Below, piece after piece: positions 27,030 through 35,560 of a DNA stretch of 64,000 bases. Source of the stretch: Devosia sp. A16 (GTDB taxonomy: Bacteria > Pseudomonadota > Alphaproteobacteria > Rhizobiales > Devosiaceae); assembly GCF_001402915.1 (NCBI RefSeq), contig NZ_CP012945.1, positions 2,333,501-2,397,500 of the forward strand. Reading direction: 5' to 3'. Under the pieces are notes generated by a model that saw nothing but the letters and a program-made list of their open reading frames with translations, searched no databases and was not told the origin of the DNA. How positions within the stretch are numbered: position 1 is the stretch's first letter; each line of letters begins with the position of its first letter. The translations under genes and the position numbers were made by a program.

Positions 27030-27858
27030 CCGCGCTCCCCGGGACGACGGCAAACTCATCATCAACGCCGTCGCGTCGGTGCTGGTACTGTCCTACGCAC
27101 TCCCCTATGTCTACCTCGTTTCGACCGCGCTGAAGCCGGCGGCGGACGTCCAGCAGATCCCGCCGTCCTTCTTTCCCGCGCAGCTCTCGCTGGAGAATTT
27201 CGGCACCGTCATCGCCACGGCCGGCCTGCCCCAGGCCTTCCTGAACTCGGTCACCGTCGCCGTGCTGACGACGCTGCTGTCGCTGCTGATCGCCGTTCCG
27301 GCCGCCTATGTCTCGGCCCTCTACCGGCGGAGGATCACTGTCCTCTTCATGCTGTTCGCGCTGGTCACCCGCATGGTGCCGGCGGTCTCGCTGGGCGTAC
27401 CGCTGTTCCAGATCATGAAGGCGCTGGGCCTGCTGGACACCACCATCGGGCTGGTCCTCGCCCATACCTCCACCGCCGTGCCGCTGGCCATGCTGCTGAT
27501 GGCTGCGTTCTTCGACGGCGTCCCCAAGGAACTGGAGGAAGCCGCCCGCATCGATGGCTGCAGCCGCTTCGGCGCCTTCTGGCACATCGTCCTGCCGGTG
27601 ATGCCGTCGGGCCTCGCCATCACCGCGCTGTTCAGCTTCATCGCCAGCTGGAACGAGTTCCTCTACGCCCTGCTGCTCACCTCGCAGCACGGGAAGACCG
27701 CGCCCATCGTCATTGCCGAGTTCAACTCCGTCTATGGCCTCGCCTGGGGCCCGATGGCGGCCGCAGCGGTGCTGTTCTCGCTGCCCGTCATCCTCGTCAC
27801 CCTGATCCTGCAAAAGCAGATCGTCGGCGGGCTGACCTTCGGCGCGGTGAAGGGCTAG
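27022..27858 (+). CDS. ABC sugar transporter permease (MalG-type)
   Basis: 278 aa, six membrane segments, EAA loop LEEAARIDGCSRFGAFWHIV. ATG 27022 lies 8 bp inside the previous gene after GGAGGACC. No ATP-binding subunit is encoded in the operon, so a shared ATPase such as an MsmK/UgpC type from elsewhere must energise transport. Confidence 0.93.
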   Translation: MVDRAPRDDGKLIINAVASVLVLSYALPYVYLVSTALKPAADVQQIPPSFFPAQLSLENFGTVIATAGLPQAFLNSVTVAVLTTLLSLLIAVPAAYVSALYRRRITVLFMLFALVTRMVPAVSLGVPLFQIMKALGLLDTTIGLVLAHTSTAVPLAMLLMAAFFDGVPKELEEAARIDGCSRFGAFWHIVLPVMPSGLAITALFSFIASWNEFLYALLLTSQHGKTAPIVIAEFNSVYGLAWGPMAAAAVLFSLPVILVTLILQKQIVGGLTFGAVKG

Positions 27859-27965
27859 CCCATGGCCGGCCCCGGGCCCCACCCCATCAACCGCCACCGG
27901 CGCACCGGCTGACATCGCCGATGCTGCTGCGCGCCAGAACCGATCTGTCTGAGGAAGAGCCCGGC

Positions 27966-29318
27966 ATGCCCAGTGCAAATGTTTACGACGTCACGGAATG
28001 GCCGGCGGGCAACGCGTACGAGGATATCGGCGCGGTGATCAACGCCATCATCGCCGACATCAAGCGGCGGCAAACCGTGCGCGACAGCAATGACGGCGGC
28101 AAGCCCGGCGCGGTCATCTACATTCCCCCCGGCGATTTCCGCCTGCGCACCCAGGTGGTGATCGATATCAGCTTTCTGAGGATTGCCGGCTCGGGGCACG
28201 GCTTCACCTCATCGAGCATCCGCTTCAATACGCCTCCGGCCGAACTCGAGCGCTGGCATGAGATCTGGCCGGGTGGCAGCCGCATCCTGGTCGAGCTTGC
28301 CGAGCCCGGCGAGGGCGCGGCGGGGGCGGCCTTCCTGGTGCAGCGGGCCGGCAATCCACGGATCAGCTCGGTCGAGTTTGCCGATTTCTGCATCGATGGC
28401 CTGCATTTCTCCGACGCCTCGAATGGCGATGCCGAGAACTCCTATCGCAACGGCAAGACCGGCATTCACATCGCCAGCGCCAACGACTCGTTCCGCATCA
28501 CCGGCATGGGAATGGTCTATCTCGAGCACGGCCTGGTCTCGCACCACGCCGACGCCTCTACTATCGACAACAACTTCATCGCCGAATGCGGCAGTTGCAT
28601 CGAGCTCAGGGGCATGGGGCAGGCCTCGAAGATTTCCAACAACCTGATCGGCGCGGGCTACCACGGACACTCGATCTACGCCGAGAATTTCGGCGGCCTG
28701 CTGGTCTCGGGCAACAACGTGTTCCCGCGTGGGCGCAGCAGCATCGAACTGTCCGGGGTCGTCAGGTCTTCCGTCACCGGCAACCGGCTGCACGCGTTCT
28801 ATCCCGGAATGCTCATCTTTTCCGGCAGGTGCTCGGAGAACCTGGTCGCCTCCAATCACTTCTTGCGCGACCACGAGCCCTGGGCCCCGATGACCCGCTA
28901 CGACAATGGGCTGGATGACCAGTTCGGCCTGCTGCACCTCAACGGCGACAACAACTCCGTCATCGCCAACCATATCTCGGCGTCGATCGACACCCGGTTC
29001 CTCGAGCCTCGCGGCCAAAGGCCGGTGATCATTCGCATCGTCTCGGGCACCGGCAACTATGTCGCGAACAACCACATCGTCGCGACCACCGAGCGTGCCC
29101 CGGCCGGCGATGCGTCCAGCAGCGACTGCTTCTCGACGCAGGTCGAGGCCATTCTCGCAACGGAAAACCGCGCGGCTCTCGACGTGATCGCCATACGGGT
29201 CGAGCCGGGCTCCAGTCGGAACACCATTCTGGATTCCGGCAGCGCTCGCGAAGTGCTGATGGACATGTCCGCGAACGCCTTTCGGGCCACCCCCGTGCCG
29301 GGCGGCGCTCCGAATTGA
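27966..29318 (+). CDS. GH91 enzyme: difructose-anhydride hydrolase or inulin fructotransferase
   Basis: 450 aa right-handed beta-helix protein of family GH91. Recognisable family text: VYDVTEWPAGNAYEDIG, KPGAVIYIPPGDFRLRTQVV, AGSGHGFTS, VEFADFCIDG, FIAECGSCIELRG (active-site region), LVSGNNVFPRGRS, and NNYVANNH-like repeats. GH91 contains secreted inulin fructotransferases that make difructose anhydrides and intracellular DFA III hydrolases that open them. There is no signal peptide from ATG 27966 (after GAGGAAGAGC), which favours the hydrolase. The gene follows an importer and overlaps a GH32 gene, also fitting intracellular breakdown to inulobiose. Activity cannot be decided from sequence alone. 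Confidence 0.85.
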   Translation: MPSANVYDVTEWPAGNAYEDIGAVINAIIADIKRRQTVRDSNDGGKPGAVIYIPPGDFRLRTQVVIDISFLRIAGSGHGFTSSSIRFNTPPAELERWHEIWPGGSRILVELAEPGEGAAGAAFLVQRAGNPRISSVEFADFCIDGLHFSDASNGDAENSYRNGKTGIHIASANDSFRITGMGMVYLEHGLVSHHADASTIDNNFIAECGSCIELRGMGQASKISNNLIGAGYHGHSIYAENFGGLLVSGNNVFPRGRSSIELSGVVRSSVTGNRLHAFYPGMLIFSGRCSENLVASNHFLRDHEPWAPMTRYDNGLDDQFGLLHLNGDNNSVIANHISASIDTRFLEPRGQRPVIIRIVSGTGNYVANNHIVATTERAPAGDASSSDCFSTQVEAILATENRAALDVIAIRVEPGSSRNTILDSGSAREVLMDMSANAFRATPVPGGAPN

Positions 29319-30991
29319 AGGCGTCCATCCGTCTTCCCGCCGGCTATCAGCTCGAATTCTGGGCACACGGGCCGGGATCCATCCGCATTTCCGCGGGGGA
29401 TGCCATGCTCTGGCAGGTCCCGGCATTCCCCGGCTATCCGGACTTCTTCCGCTATCAGCATCGCGAGGCATGCGACGTCACCGTTGAATGGGATCGGTCC
29501 GACGCCATCCTTTGGGCCTACGGCTACGATCCGGCGAATGTCGCGGAAGTCGGCATCACCATCTGGGCGTTCGATGCCGCCGGGCTGATGCTGCGCCCCC
29601 GGGCCGAGATCGACGCCTGGATGCGATCCGATCCAGCCCGACCACAGATGCACTTTTCGCCCCCTCGCCAGTGGATGAATGACCCCAACGGACTCTGCAA
29701 GATCGGCGATGCCTGGCACATCTTCTATCAGTTTCATCCCGCTGGCACCGAGTGGGGCCCGATGCACTGGGGACACGCGGTCAGCCGCGACCTGTTCAAC
29801 TGGTCCCACCTGCCGGTGTTCCTGCATCCCGAGCAGAACTACTGGCGGCTTGGCGCCACCGGCGGCGCCTTCTCGGGCTCGGCCTTTGCCGATCGCGACG
29901 GCAGCCGCATGTTCTTTTACACCGAGCGCCTGCCGGCCTACGATCTGTTCAAGGGCTATCGAGAGGTGCAGAAGCTGGCCCGGCCGGGGCGGGACGTGCT
30001 GCACGCCACCAGCTCCGACACCGTGATCGCGCTCCGCCCCGAGGGGCAGGGCGTCGAGCATGATTTCCGCGACCCCAAGGTCTGGTGGGATGCCGCCGCG
30101 GGCGCCTACCGTATGGTGCTGGGCGCAGCCCTCCACGGCGATCCCTCGGTGCTGCTCTATGGGTCGGACAACCTCAGCGACTGGACCTATCTGGGTCCGC
30201 TCTACCGCGCTCCCGCGCACTACCGGGAAAATGGCGCCCGGGCGGTCGAGTGCCCCGACTTTTTCCCGCTCGGCGACAGGTGGGTGATGGTCATGGGTTT
30301 TGTCGGCTACACCGAACCGGCGAGCGGCCGCCACAACCTGCTGTTCGCCCTGGTGGGCGATTTCAGCAACGACAGCTTCGTGCCCGATGCGGACCAGTTG
30401 CAGGTTCTCGATTTCGGCACCGATTTCTACGCGATGCAGAGTTTCGAGGCAGAGGGACGGCAGATCGCCTTTGCCTGGCTGTTCAACTGGGAGGATCGCA
30501 AACCTGCCGGCTCGCCCTATTCCGGCGAGCTGTCATTGCCGCGCCAGCTCAGTCTCGACGGTTCAGGCCGGCTCTGCATGCTGCCGGTCGCCGAACTGGA
30601 AAGCGCCTGGCCGGCCCAGCCCCTCGACAGCGAACCCGACGGCAGTTTCCTGCTCCAGGACGCGCCGTTGGACCTCCGCCTCACCGGCCATCTCGACGGC
30701 ACTCGCATCGTCGCGACAGAGGATGGCGCGCTCTGCTTCGAACTCACGGTGTCGGGCGGCCACCTGTCGGTGCGCCTGGCTGCCGACGATGGAAAGATCC
30801 GCTACGGGGCCGACTGTCCCTCCGCCGAGGACCTGCGCATCAGCTACGACCGCGGCATCCTCGAGGTTTTCGCCGACCGGGGCGCGGTATGCGGAACGCG
30901 GCGCAGCTACACCAACATCGCCCCGGATCGGGTCGAGGTCATCTCTGCCGCGGAGGTCGCGGTCTCCCACAGGCGAGATCAGCGCCGCTGA
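29315..30991 (+). CDS. GH32 beta-fructofuranosidase
   Basis: 558 aa from a TTG that overlaps the GH91 stop (TTGA). Residues 1-105 are an extra N-terminal domain; the propeller starts at QMHFSPPRQWMNDPNG, whose Asp is the nucleophile. FRDPKVWW holds the transition-state stabiliser and VECPDFFPLG the acid/base Glu. The C-terminal beta-sandwich ends with LEVFADRGAVCGTRRSY. No signal peptide, so intracellular. Probably cleaves inulobiose or small fructans to fructose. An ATG at 29404 is an alternative but would remove much of the N-terminal domain. Confidence 0.92.
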   Translation: MKASIRLPAGYQLEFWAHGPGSIRISAGDAMLWQVPAFPGYPDFFRYQHREACDVTVEWDRSDAILWAYGYDPANVAEVGITIWAFDAAGLMLRPRAEIDAWMRSDPARPQMHFSPPRQWMNDPNGLCKIGDAWHIFYQFHPAGTEWGPMHWGHAVSRDLFNWSHLPVFLHPEQNYWRLGATGGAFSGSAFADRDGSRMFFYTERLPAYDLFKGYREVQKLARPGRDVLHATSSDTVIALRPEGQGVEHDFRDPKVWWDAAAGAYRMVLGAALHGDPSVLLYGSDNLSDWTYLGPLYRAPAHYRENGARAVECPDFFPLGDRWVMVMGFVGYTEPASGRHNLLFALVGDFSNDSFVPDADQLQVLDFGTDFYAMQSFEAEGRQIAFAWLFNWEDRKPAGSPYSGELSLPRQLSLDGSGRLCMLPVAELESAWPAQPLDSEPDGSFLLQDAPLDLRLTGHLDGTRIVATEDGALCFELTVSGGHLSVRLAADDGKIRYGADCPSAEDLRISYDRGILEVFADRGAVCGTRRSYTNIAPDRVEVISAAEVAVSHRRDQRR

Positions 30992-31003
30992 CCCCGCGCA
31001 CGG

Positions 31004-31411
31004 TTACGCCGTCGCCAGGTTCAGCCGATAGCTCAGTGCTTCGGCCAGGTGCGGGCGGGCGACCTTCTCGGCGCCGGCCAGGTCGGCCAGCGTGCGCGCC
31101 ACTTTCAGCACCCGGTGGTAGGCGCGGGCCGAGAGGTTGAAGCGCTCGGAGGCCTGCAGCAGCAGGGCCTGGCTCTCCTTGTCGGGGTCGACCAGCTTTT
31201 CGATCAGTGCCGGCCCGGCCGCCGCATTGGTGAAGATTTCGGGGTGTCCCGCCTCGATGTAGCGCTGGCGCTGCCGCTCGCGCGCCGCCTAGACCCGTAC
31301 CGCGACGGCGGCGGAGGGCTCGGCTATAGCGGGCCCGATCATATCGGCAGCTGAAACGGCAGGCACATCGATCTTCAGGCCGATGCGGTCGAGGAACGGG
31401 CCCGAGACCCG
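31004..31411 (-). pseudogene. comM: Decayed comM copy, 3' fragment
   Basis: Aligns without gaps to the last 136 codons of the intact comM (39350-39757) at roughly 95% identity, stop codon to stop codon. The Glu codon of the VRVEAARE segment has become TAG at 31289-31291, so the frame is interrupted. Similarity ends sharply at 31411, where unrelated AT-richer DNA begins. It abuts the GH32 gene on the left, so this was probably the original chromosomal comM position. Confidence 0.9.
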
Positions 31412-31486
31412 AGGCCCACCATGCGAGCAGCATCGGTGTGCCCGCCTTCGTCGTCACATCGCGGCTTCAGAAAATGGACGTGACCT

Positions 31487-31524
31487 ATGTATAGCGCCTC
31501 ACGCGGCAGCATTAGGCTATACAT
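31487..31524. promoter_or_regulatory. Inverted repeat upstream of island promoter
   Basis: ATGTATAGC (31487-31495) and GCTATACAT (31516-31524) are exact 9-bp complements separated by 20 nt. They end 17 bp before the -35 of the DUF1353 gene promoter. Could be a regulator site or a trace of element ends. Confidence 0.45.
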
Positions 31525-31540
31525 CCAGGTATCCCCTTGA

Positions 31541-31569
31541 TTGATCTGAAAGGGCGCTGAGGGTATACT
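31541..31569 (+). promoter_or_regulatory. Promoter of DUF1353 gene
   Basis: TTGATC and TATACT with a 17-nt spacer, a near-consensus sigma-70 pattern, 33 bp before the ATG at 31602. Confidence 0.6.
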
Positions 31570-31601
31570 TATCGATCTTTTGATCATTCGAGTCGTCGGA
31601 T

Positions 31602-32588
31602 ATGCCAAATACGGGATTTTCGTTACGATCTCTAATGCTGGGCGCGCTGGGTGCCGCTATTGTGGGCTTGGGTGGCTTTTGGTTGTACGTCTTACTTCAA
31701 CCTCAGTCCGATTACTTCGGCGAGTTCAAACCTGAGGATATAGAGGGTAAATTTGTCCAAAAGACCGATACGCGACCCCATTTTGTGGTGGCCAATGACA
31801 CGGTCTTCAAGGATCCAAATAACGTCGAGTGGTTTGTGCCCAAAGGTACCGAGGTTGATGGCGCATCAATCCCTCAGGCTTTATGGTCCTTTGCGGGGCC
31901 GTTCGAGGGCAACTATCTTTGGGCATCGGTGATCCACGATTACTATTGCGACATGAGGACCAAGACCGCCCACGATACTCACCGAACGTTCTATTATGGC
32001 ATGCGGGCGAGAGGCGTGGGTAAAGTACAGGCCGACTTCATGTACTGGGCCGTTGCGGTGTTCGGACCGCAATGGGCTAATCCGGTGCCATCATCGACTG
32101 GCGCCGTGGAAAGCGCCCAGGAAGCGGCCGAGGTCAACCTGGACGATCCTGTAGTCCGCGCGGCGGCGCTGGCCAAGGCCGCCGCGATCGCGCGGACCCT
32201 GAAGGCGAGTTCGGGCGAAGTGCTCGACTCGAGCAATGTCGGCCTCGTTCTCAACACGCTCGACAATATCGATCAGAACGCGGCTGCCTACAGAGGTCTA
32301 CTGACATCTGGCGACTTCCTCGATCGGCCGAAGGACCTCGGGTTGCTGGCGCATTGGAGCGACAACATGGACGAGGCATCGTTCAACGACGATGCAGTCC
32401 CTTCGGTCAAGTATGCGGCTTCACTCACGGCGCTCACCTCCGGACGGGAGGCGGGGGCAGATGCCTTTGTCGTCGACACCGGCACCGACAGGGCAACTTT
32501 GGGCAATCTGCTGCTGAAGCTGAACCCCCCTGCACAGGAAAAGAGTACTCCGTTCGGAGAGACGCCTCCCGCGATCGGGACCAAATAG
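31602..32588 (+). CDS. Membrane-anchored DUF1353 protein
   Basis: 328 aa. One membrane helix at about 10-32 (LMLGALGAAIVGLGGFWLYV), then a DUF1353 domain at 70-160: FVPKGTEVDGASIPQALW, GPFEGNYLWASVIHDYYCD with HD-like residues, and FYYGMRARGVGKVQADFMYWAV. DUF1353 proteins are common in phages and prophages, function unknown. Residues 170-328 are a charged, low-complexity-like helical tail without a recognised domain. First gene of the island between comM fragments; base composition early in the gene is AT-richer than the chromosome average here. The following operon lies 153 bp downstream. Confidence 0.82.
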   Translation: MPNTGFSLRSLMLGALGAAIVGLGGFWLYVLLQPQSDYFGEFKPEDIEGKFVQKTDTRPHFVVANDTVFKDPNNVEWFVPKGTEVDGASIPQALWSFAGPFEGNYLWASVIHDYYCDMRTKTAHDTHRTFYYGMRARGVGKVQADFMYWAVAVFGPQWANPVPSSTGAVESAQEAAEVNLDDPVVRAAALAKAAAIARTLKASSGEVLDSSNVGLVLNTLDNIDQNAAAYRGLLTSGDFLDRPKDLGLLAHWSDNMDEASFNDDAVPSVKYAASLTALTSGREAGADAFVVDTGTDRATLGNLLLKLNPPAQEKSTPFGETPPAIGTK

Positions 32589-32741
32589 CGCGAACCGACA
32601 CTATCGCGCCGTCGCTATACAATCACGGTCGACCTCAACAAGCGTAACGGCGACGTAACGCGGCTGTCGCGTGAAGTTATTGCCCGGATGTCGATTCAGA
32701 ATTAGTGTCCATGGAAGCATCGATCGTCTTGTGAGGTCAAG

Positions 32742-34646
32742 ATGACTGTTACCAAGTGGCGTCTGTCAGTCTTGTGCTGTGGGACCGTGCTCCTTGCCGG
32801 GATGTTGTTCGCGACGCCTGCGGCGAGTGCGGCCGAAAAACTTGTTACGGTTGAGGACATTAAGGTCATTGCGCCGAAAGCCAAGCCAGAGCTGATCCAG
32901 GCAATCGTCGATGCCGAGGCGGATTTTGCGAAGGCCGGCATCACGACCCGCCTGACCATGGCCCATTTCATAGCTACCGCCTTGGTCGAAACGGGCGGGC
33001 TGAAGAGGCTCGACGAGAACACCAACTACTCAGTGAAGGGGCTGCTCCGCGTCTTCAGCCGCAAGCGGATCACCGAAGCCAAGGCTCGCGAGATCGCGGG
33101 CGATCCCGTAAAGGTCGCCAACTGGATATATCGGAACATGCTGGGCAACGGCGACTATGCCAGCGGCGATGGCTGGAAGTATCGCGGCTCGGGCTACATC
33201 CAACTCACCGGACGCGGCAATTTCCGCGACCGAGGCAAGCAAATTGGCATGGACCTCGAGGGTGATCCGGAATTGGCACGCAGCCCAAGCCAGGGCCTTC
33301 TCGCCGGTATTGCTTACTGGACCTCGCGAAATATCAATCCGGTCGCCAACGAGAACGACATTCTCCGCGTGCGTATTCTCGTCAACGGCCCAGCGGCCCA
33401 CGGCCTCGACCAGTACAAGGTCTTTCTTAAAAAGGCCTGGGACAAGGTCTTCAAGGGCAAGGCCGCAAGCGGCTTTGAGTCCTCGGAGGAAGTCGCTGCC
33501 ATCGAAGGTATCCAGATCGACGATGCCTTCAACAACATCCTCGAAAGCGGCGATTACCTCCCCCCCTCGTTCGAGAGCTCGTCCGATCCTGTCGGCGATC
33601 GCAAGGCGGCGATCCTCGCCTATCAATCCGACATGGGATTGCCTGAAACCGGCGTGATCGACGAAGCGACCGAGGACAGCCTGCTCGATCCGCGCGAATG
33701 GCGCTACCTGGAGGACGAGGCACCGGTTGCGGCGCCGGATGAACAGCTCAACCAGACGCTGGCGATTTCCCTCCCCAAGCCCGCCTCGAGCACCGAAAGC
33801 AGCATCATCGAGCTTTCCGCCTCCCAGGGGAGCGGCCAGACCGTCGCCGACGTCAACATCGACAATGCGACGCTCGAGGGGATCAACGCCGCAACTGGGA
33901 CTTACCCTGGCTACGCCCTCGCCACCGCCCCGTCGCCGGATCTGTTCGAGGACCATGCGGTCATCGGAGAGGACACCCGCGTCGCGATCCTGGACACCAC
34001 CGGCTTTCCCTCCCGCGCCATCGTGCAGATACTGTTCAGTGCACCAGATGGCTCCAAGCATCTCTGCTCCGGCAGCATGATCTCCGCTGATACGGTGCTC
34101 ACTGCGGCGCACTGCATCCACACCGGCACGGCCAAGGGGCAACTCAACAGCAACTTCCGCATCTTGCCCGGCCGCAATGTCGGCGCCGCGCCGTTTGGCG
34201 AGTGTGGCGTCAGCCAGGTGTTCCTGCTGAATGGCTGGGCTACCGCGCAGAGCGAGGATCAAAGTCGCGACTTTGACCTTGGGGCAATGAAGCTCGACTG
34301 CGAAGTCGGAAAGTCGACAGGCTGGCTGGGCATCCGCCCGCTCGACGAGGAGGTCGGGCTGAAAACCACCGTCATCGGCTATACCGCCGACCGTGCACCC
34401 TCCGGTCGGCAGTGGAGGAGCGAAGACGAGCTGCGCATCGTCTGGCAGTATAAGGGCTTCTACCAGAACGACACCTATGGGGGGACGAGCGGCGCCCCGG
34501 TCTTTGCGACCGGCCAGACCGACACTCTGATCGGCGTGCACACAAACGGCGCCTTTGGCGACCTCGATCCCTGGAAGTCGAACAATGCTTTCACGCGCCT
34601 GACCCCTGAGCGCATCGCGCTCATCCAGCAGTGGGTCGGGCAATGA
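32742..34646 (+). CDS. Exported GH19-peptidoglycan-binding-trypsin fusion protein
   Basis: 634 aa. Signal peptide 1-31 (ends TPAASAAEK). A GH19 chitinase/lysozyme domain spans about 45-235, with catalytic E83 in ALVETGG, the second acidic residue in DENTNYS, and KYRGSGYIQLTGRGNF at 147-161. A degenerate peptidoglycan-binding segment follows at 285-317. A trypsin/V8-like S1 protease domain spans about 410-634 with H457 (LTAAHCIH), D512 (SRDFDLGAM) and S583 (YGGTSGAPVF), so both enzymes look intact. Disulfide-forming cysteines are present around the His. First of four genes joined by 1-4 bp overlaps. Should act in periplasm or outside, on murein and protein. The fusion itself I do not recognise as characterised. 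Confidence 0.88.
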   Translation: MTVTKWRLSVLCCGTVLLAGMLFATPAASAAEKLVTVEDIKVIAPKAKPELIQAIVDAEADFAKAGITTRLTMAHFIATALVETGGLKRLDENTNYSVKGLLRVFSRKRITEAKAREIAGDPVKVANWIYRNMLGNGDYASGDGWKYRGSGYIQLTGRGNFRDRGKQIGMDLEGDPELARSPSQGLLAGIAYWTSRNINPVANENDILRVRILVNGPAAHGLDQYKVFLKKAWDKVFKGKAASGFESSEEVAAIEGIQIDDAFNNILESGDYLPPSFESSSDPVGDRKAAILAYQSDMGLPETGVIDEATEDSLLDPREWRYLEDEAPVAAPDEQLNQTLAISLPKPASSTESSIIELSASQGSGQTVADVNIDNATLEGINAATGTYPGYALATAPSPDLFEDHAVIGEDTRVAILDTTGFPSRAIVQILFSAPDGSKHLCSGSMISADTVLTAAHCIHTGTAKGQLNSNFRILPGRNVGAAPFGECGVSQVFLLNGWATAQSEDQSRDFDLGAMKLDCEVGKSTGWLGIRPLDEEVGLKTTVIGYTADRAPSGRQWRSEDELRIVWQYKGFYQNDTYGGTSGAPVFATGQTDTLIGVHTNGAFGDLDPWKSNNAFTRLTPERIALIQQWVGQ

Positions 34647-35560
34647 AGCGGGACTTGTGGGCTGTGCTGTGGGGCCTGCTTGCCGGATTTGTCTGTCTGG
34701 TGGGAATGAGCCGCACAGCTTCGGCCCAGGATGACATCGCGAGCGTCACGGTCTTCATTCAGTGCACCCAGCCCGACGGCAACACGTTTTCCGGAACGGG
34801 AGTGCTGGTTGGTCGCGATGGCTACGTGTTGACGGCCAACCACGTCCTCGGCAAGGCCGAGTCCGTGTGTCGCGGGTCGCCGCGAGTTGCCGATCCAGGT
34901 GCCACCAAGCAGATGATAAAGCAGCCGGCACCGGTTCCCGGCCTCGATGTGGCGCTGCTGCAATTCTCCGAGCAGATCGACTACCCATTCATCACCTATT
35001 GCTCGGTGGAGAACTGGATGATCCGTAGGCCGATCATCGTCGCCGGCTTCCCGGGCAAGACGGAGACCGGGGCTGCATCCTTCCGGTCGGGTGTCCTCGC
35101 GACCGTGCGGGCCACGCCCAAGGGCATGATCGAGACCGACGGCCAGACGGCAGCCGGAATGAGCGGCGGGCCGGTCTTCACCAAGGACCTGAAGAGCCTG
35201 ATTGGTATCGTCATCGGCGCGCAGTTCGATCAGGCAGGCTCGGTGACCTATTACGGCATCCTGCCGGTGGCAAAACTCGCGCTGCAATTGGGGCTGATCC
35301 AAAGCCCGCAGCCCTGCTTCCACAAAACTCACGAGGTTGAGTTCGAACCCGGCAAGAATCAGTGGCGTGGCGGGGATCCGATACAGCTCGGCGTGGGCGT
35401 CGAGGATGGGGCCTGCTTCCTTGCAACCGTCACCGGCCAGTTCAACGACAAGGCCGACAGCGTCGGAGTGTCGGTCAAGGACGGCCAATATGAGCTGGGC
35501 GGCGAGAACCACTCCGGCGGCCAGCACGGCGCGACCGCCAGATGTATCTGGTACGAGTGA
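34643..35560 (+). CDS. Exported trypsin-like serine protease
   Basis: 305 aa. Signal peptide (LWAVLWGLLAGFVCLVGM, cleavage near ASA at 28). S1 fold with the full triad H67 (LTANHVLG), D102 (GLDVALLQF) and S174 (AAGMSGGPVF). After the protease domain a C-terminal segment of about 90 residues (205-305) has no recognised family and two or three cysteines. The ATG overlaps the stop of the fusion gene (ATGA). Confidence 0.88.
   Translation: MKRDLWAVLWGLLAGFVCLVGMSRTASAQDDIASVTVFIQCTQPDGNTFSGTGVLVGRDGYVLTANHVLGKAESVCRGSPRVADPGATKQMIKQPAPVPGLDVALLQFSEQIDYPFITYCSVENWMIRRPIIVAGFPGKTETGAASFRSGVLATVRATPKGMIETDGQTAAGMSGGPVFTKDLKSLIGIVIGAQFDQAGSVTYYGILPVAKLALQLGLIQSPQPCFHKTHEVEFEPGKNQWRGGDPIQLGVGVEDGACFLATVTGQFNDKADSVGVSVKDGQYELGGENHSGGQHGATARCIWYE

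Larger units (their letters stand above)
31412..31601. other. Left junction of the comM island, AT-rich
   Basis: Starts where comM similarity stops and is clearly richer in A and T than the neighbouring genes. It contains an inverted repeat (31487-31524) and the promoter of the DUF1353 gene. I found no integrase gene, direct repeat or insertion-sequence end. Confidence 0.6.

Noticed and set aside
28209-29471. 420-codon minus-strand frame opposite the GH91 gene
   Set aside because: Antisense shadow; GH91 motifs are clear on the plus strand.
30939-31457. 172-codon minus-strand frame covering the comM 3' fragment
   Set aside because: It is in a different frame from comM; the true comM frame here is interrupted by TAG, so it is a pseudogene rather than a gene.
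33030-34643. 537-codon minus-strand frame opposite the GH19-protease fusion
   Set aside because: No family motif, and it mirrors codon positions of the plus-strand gene with complete active sites.
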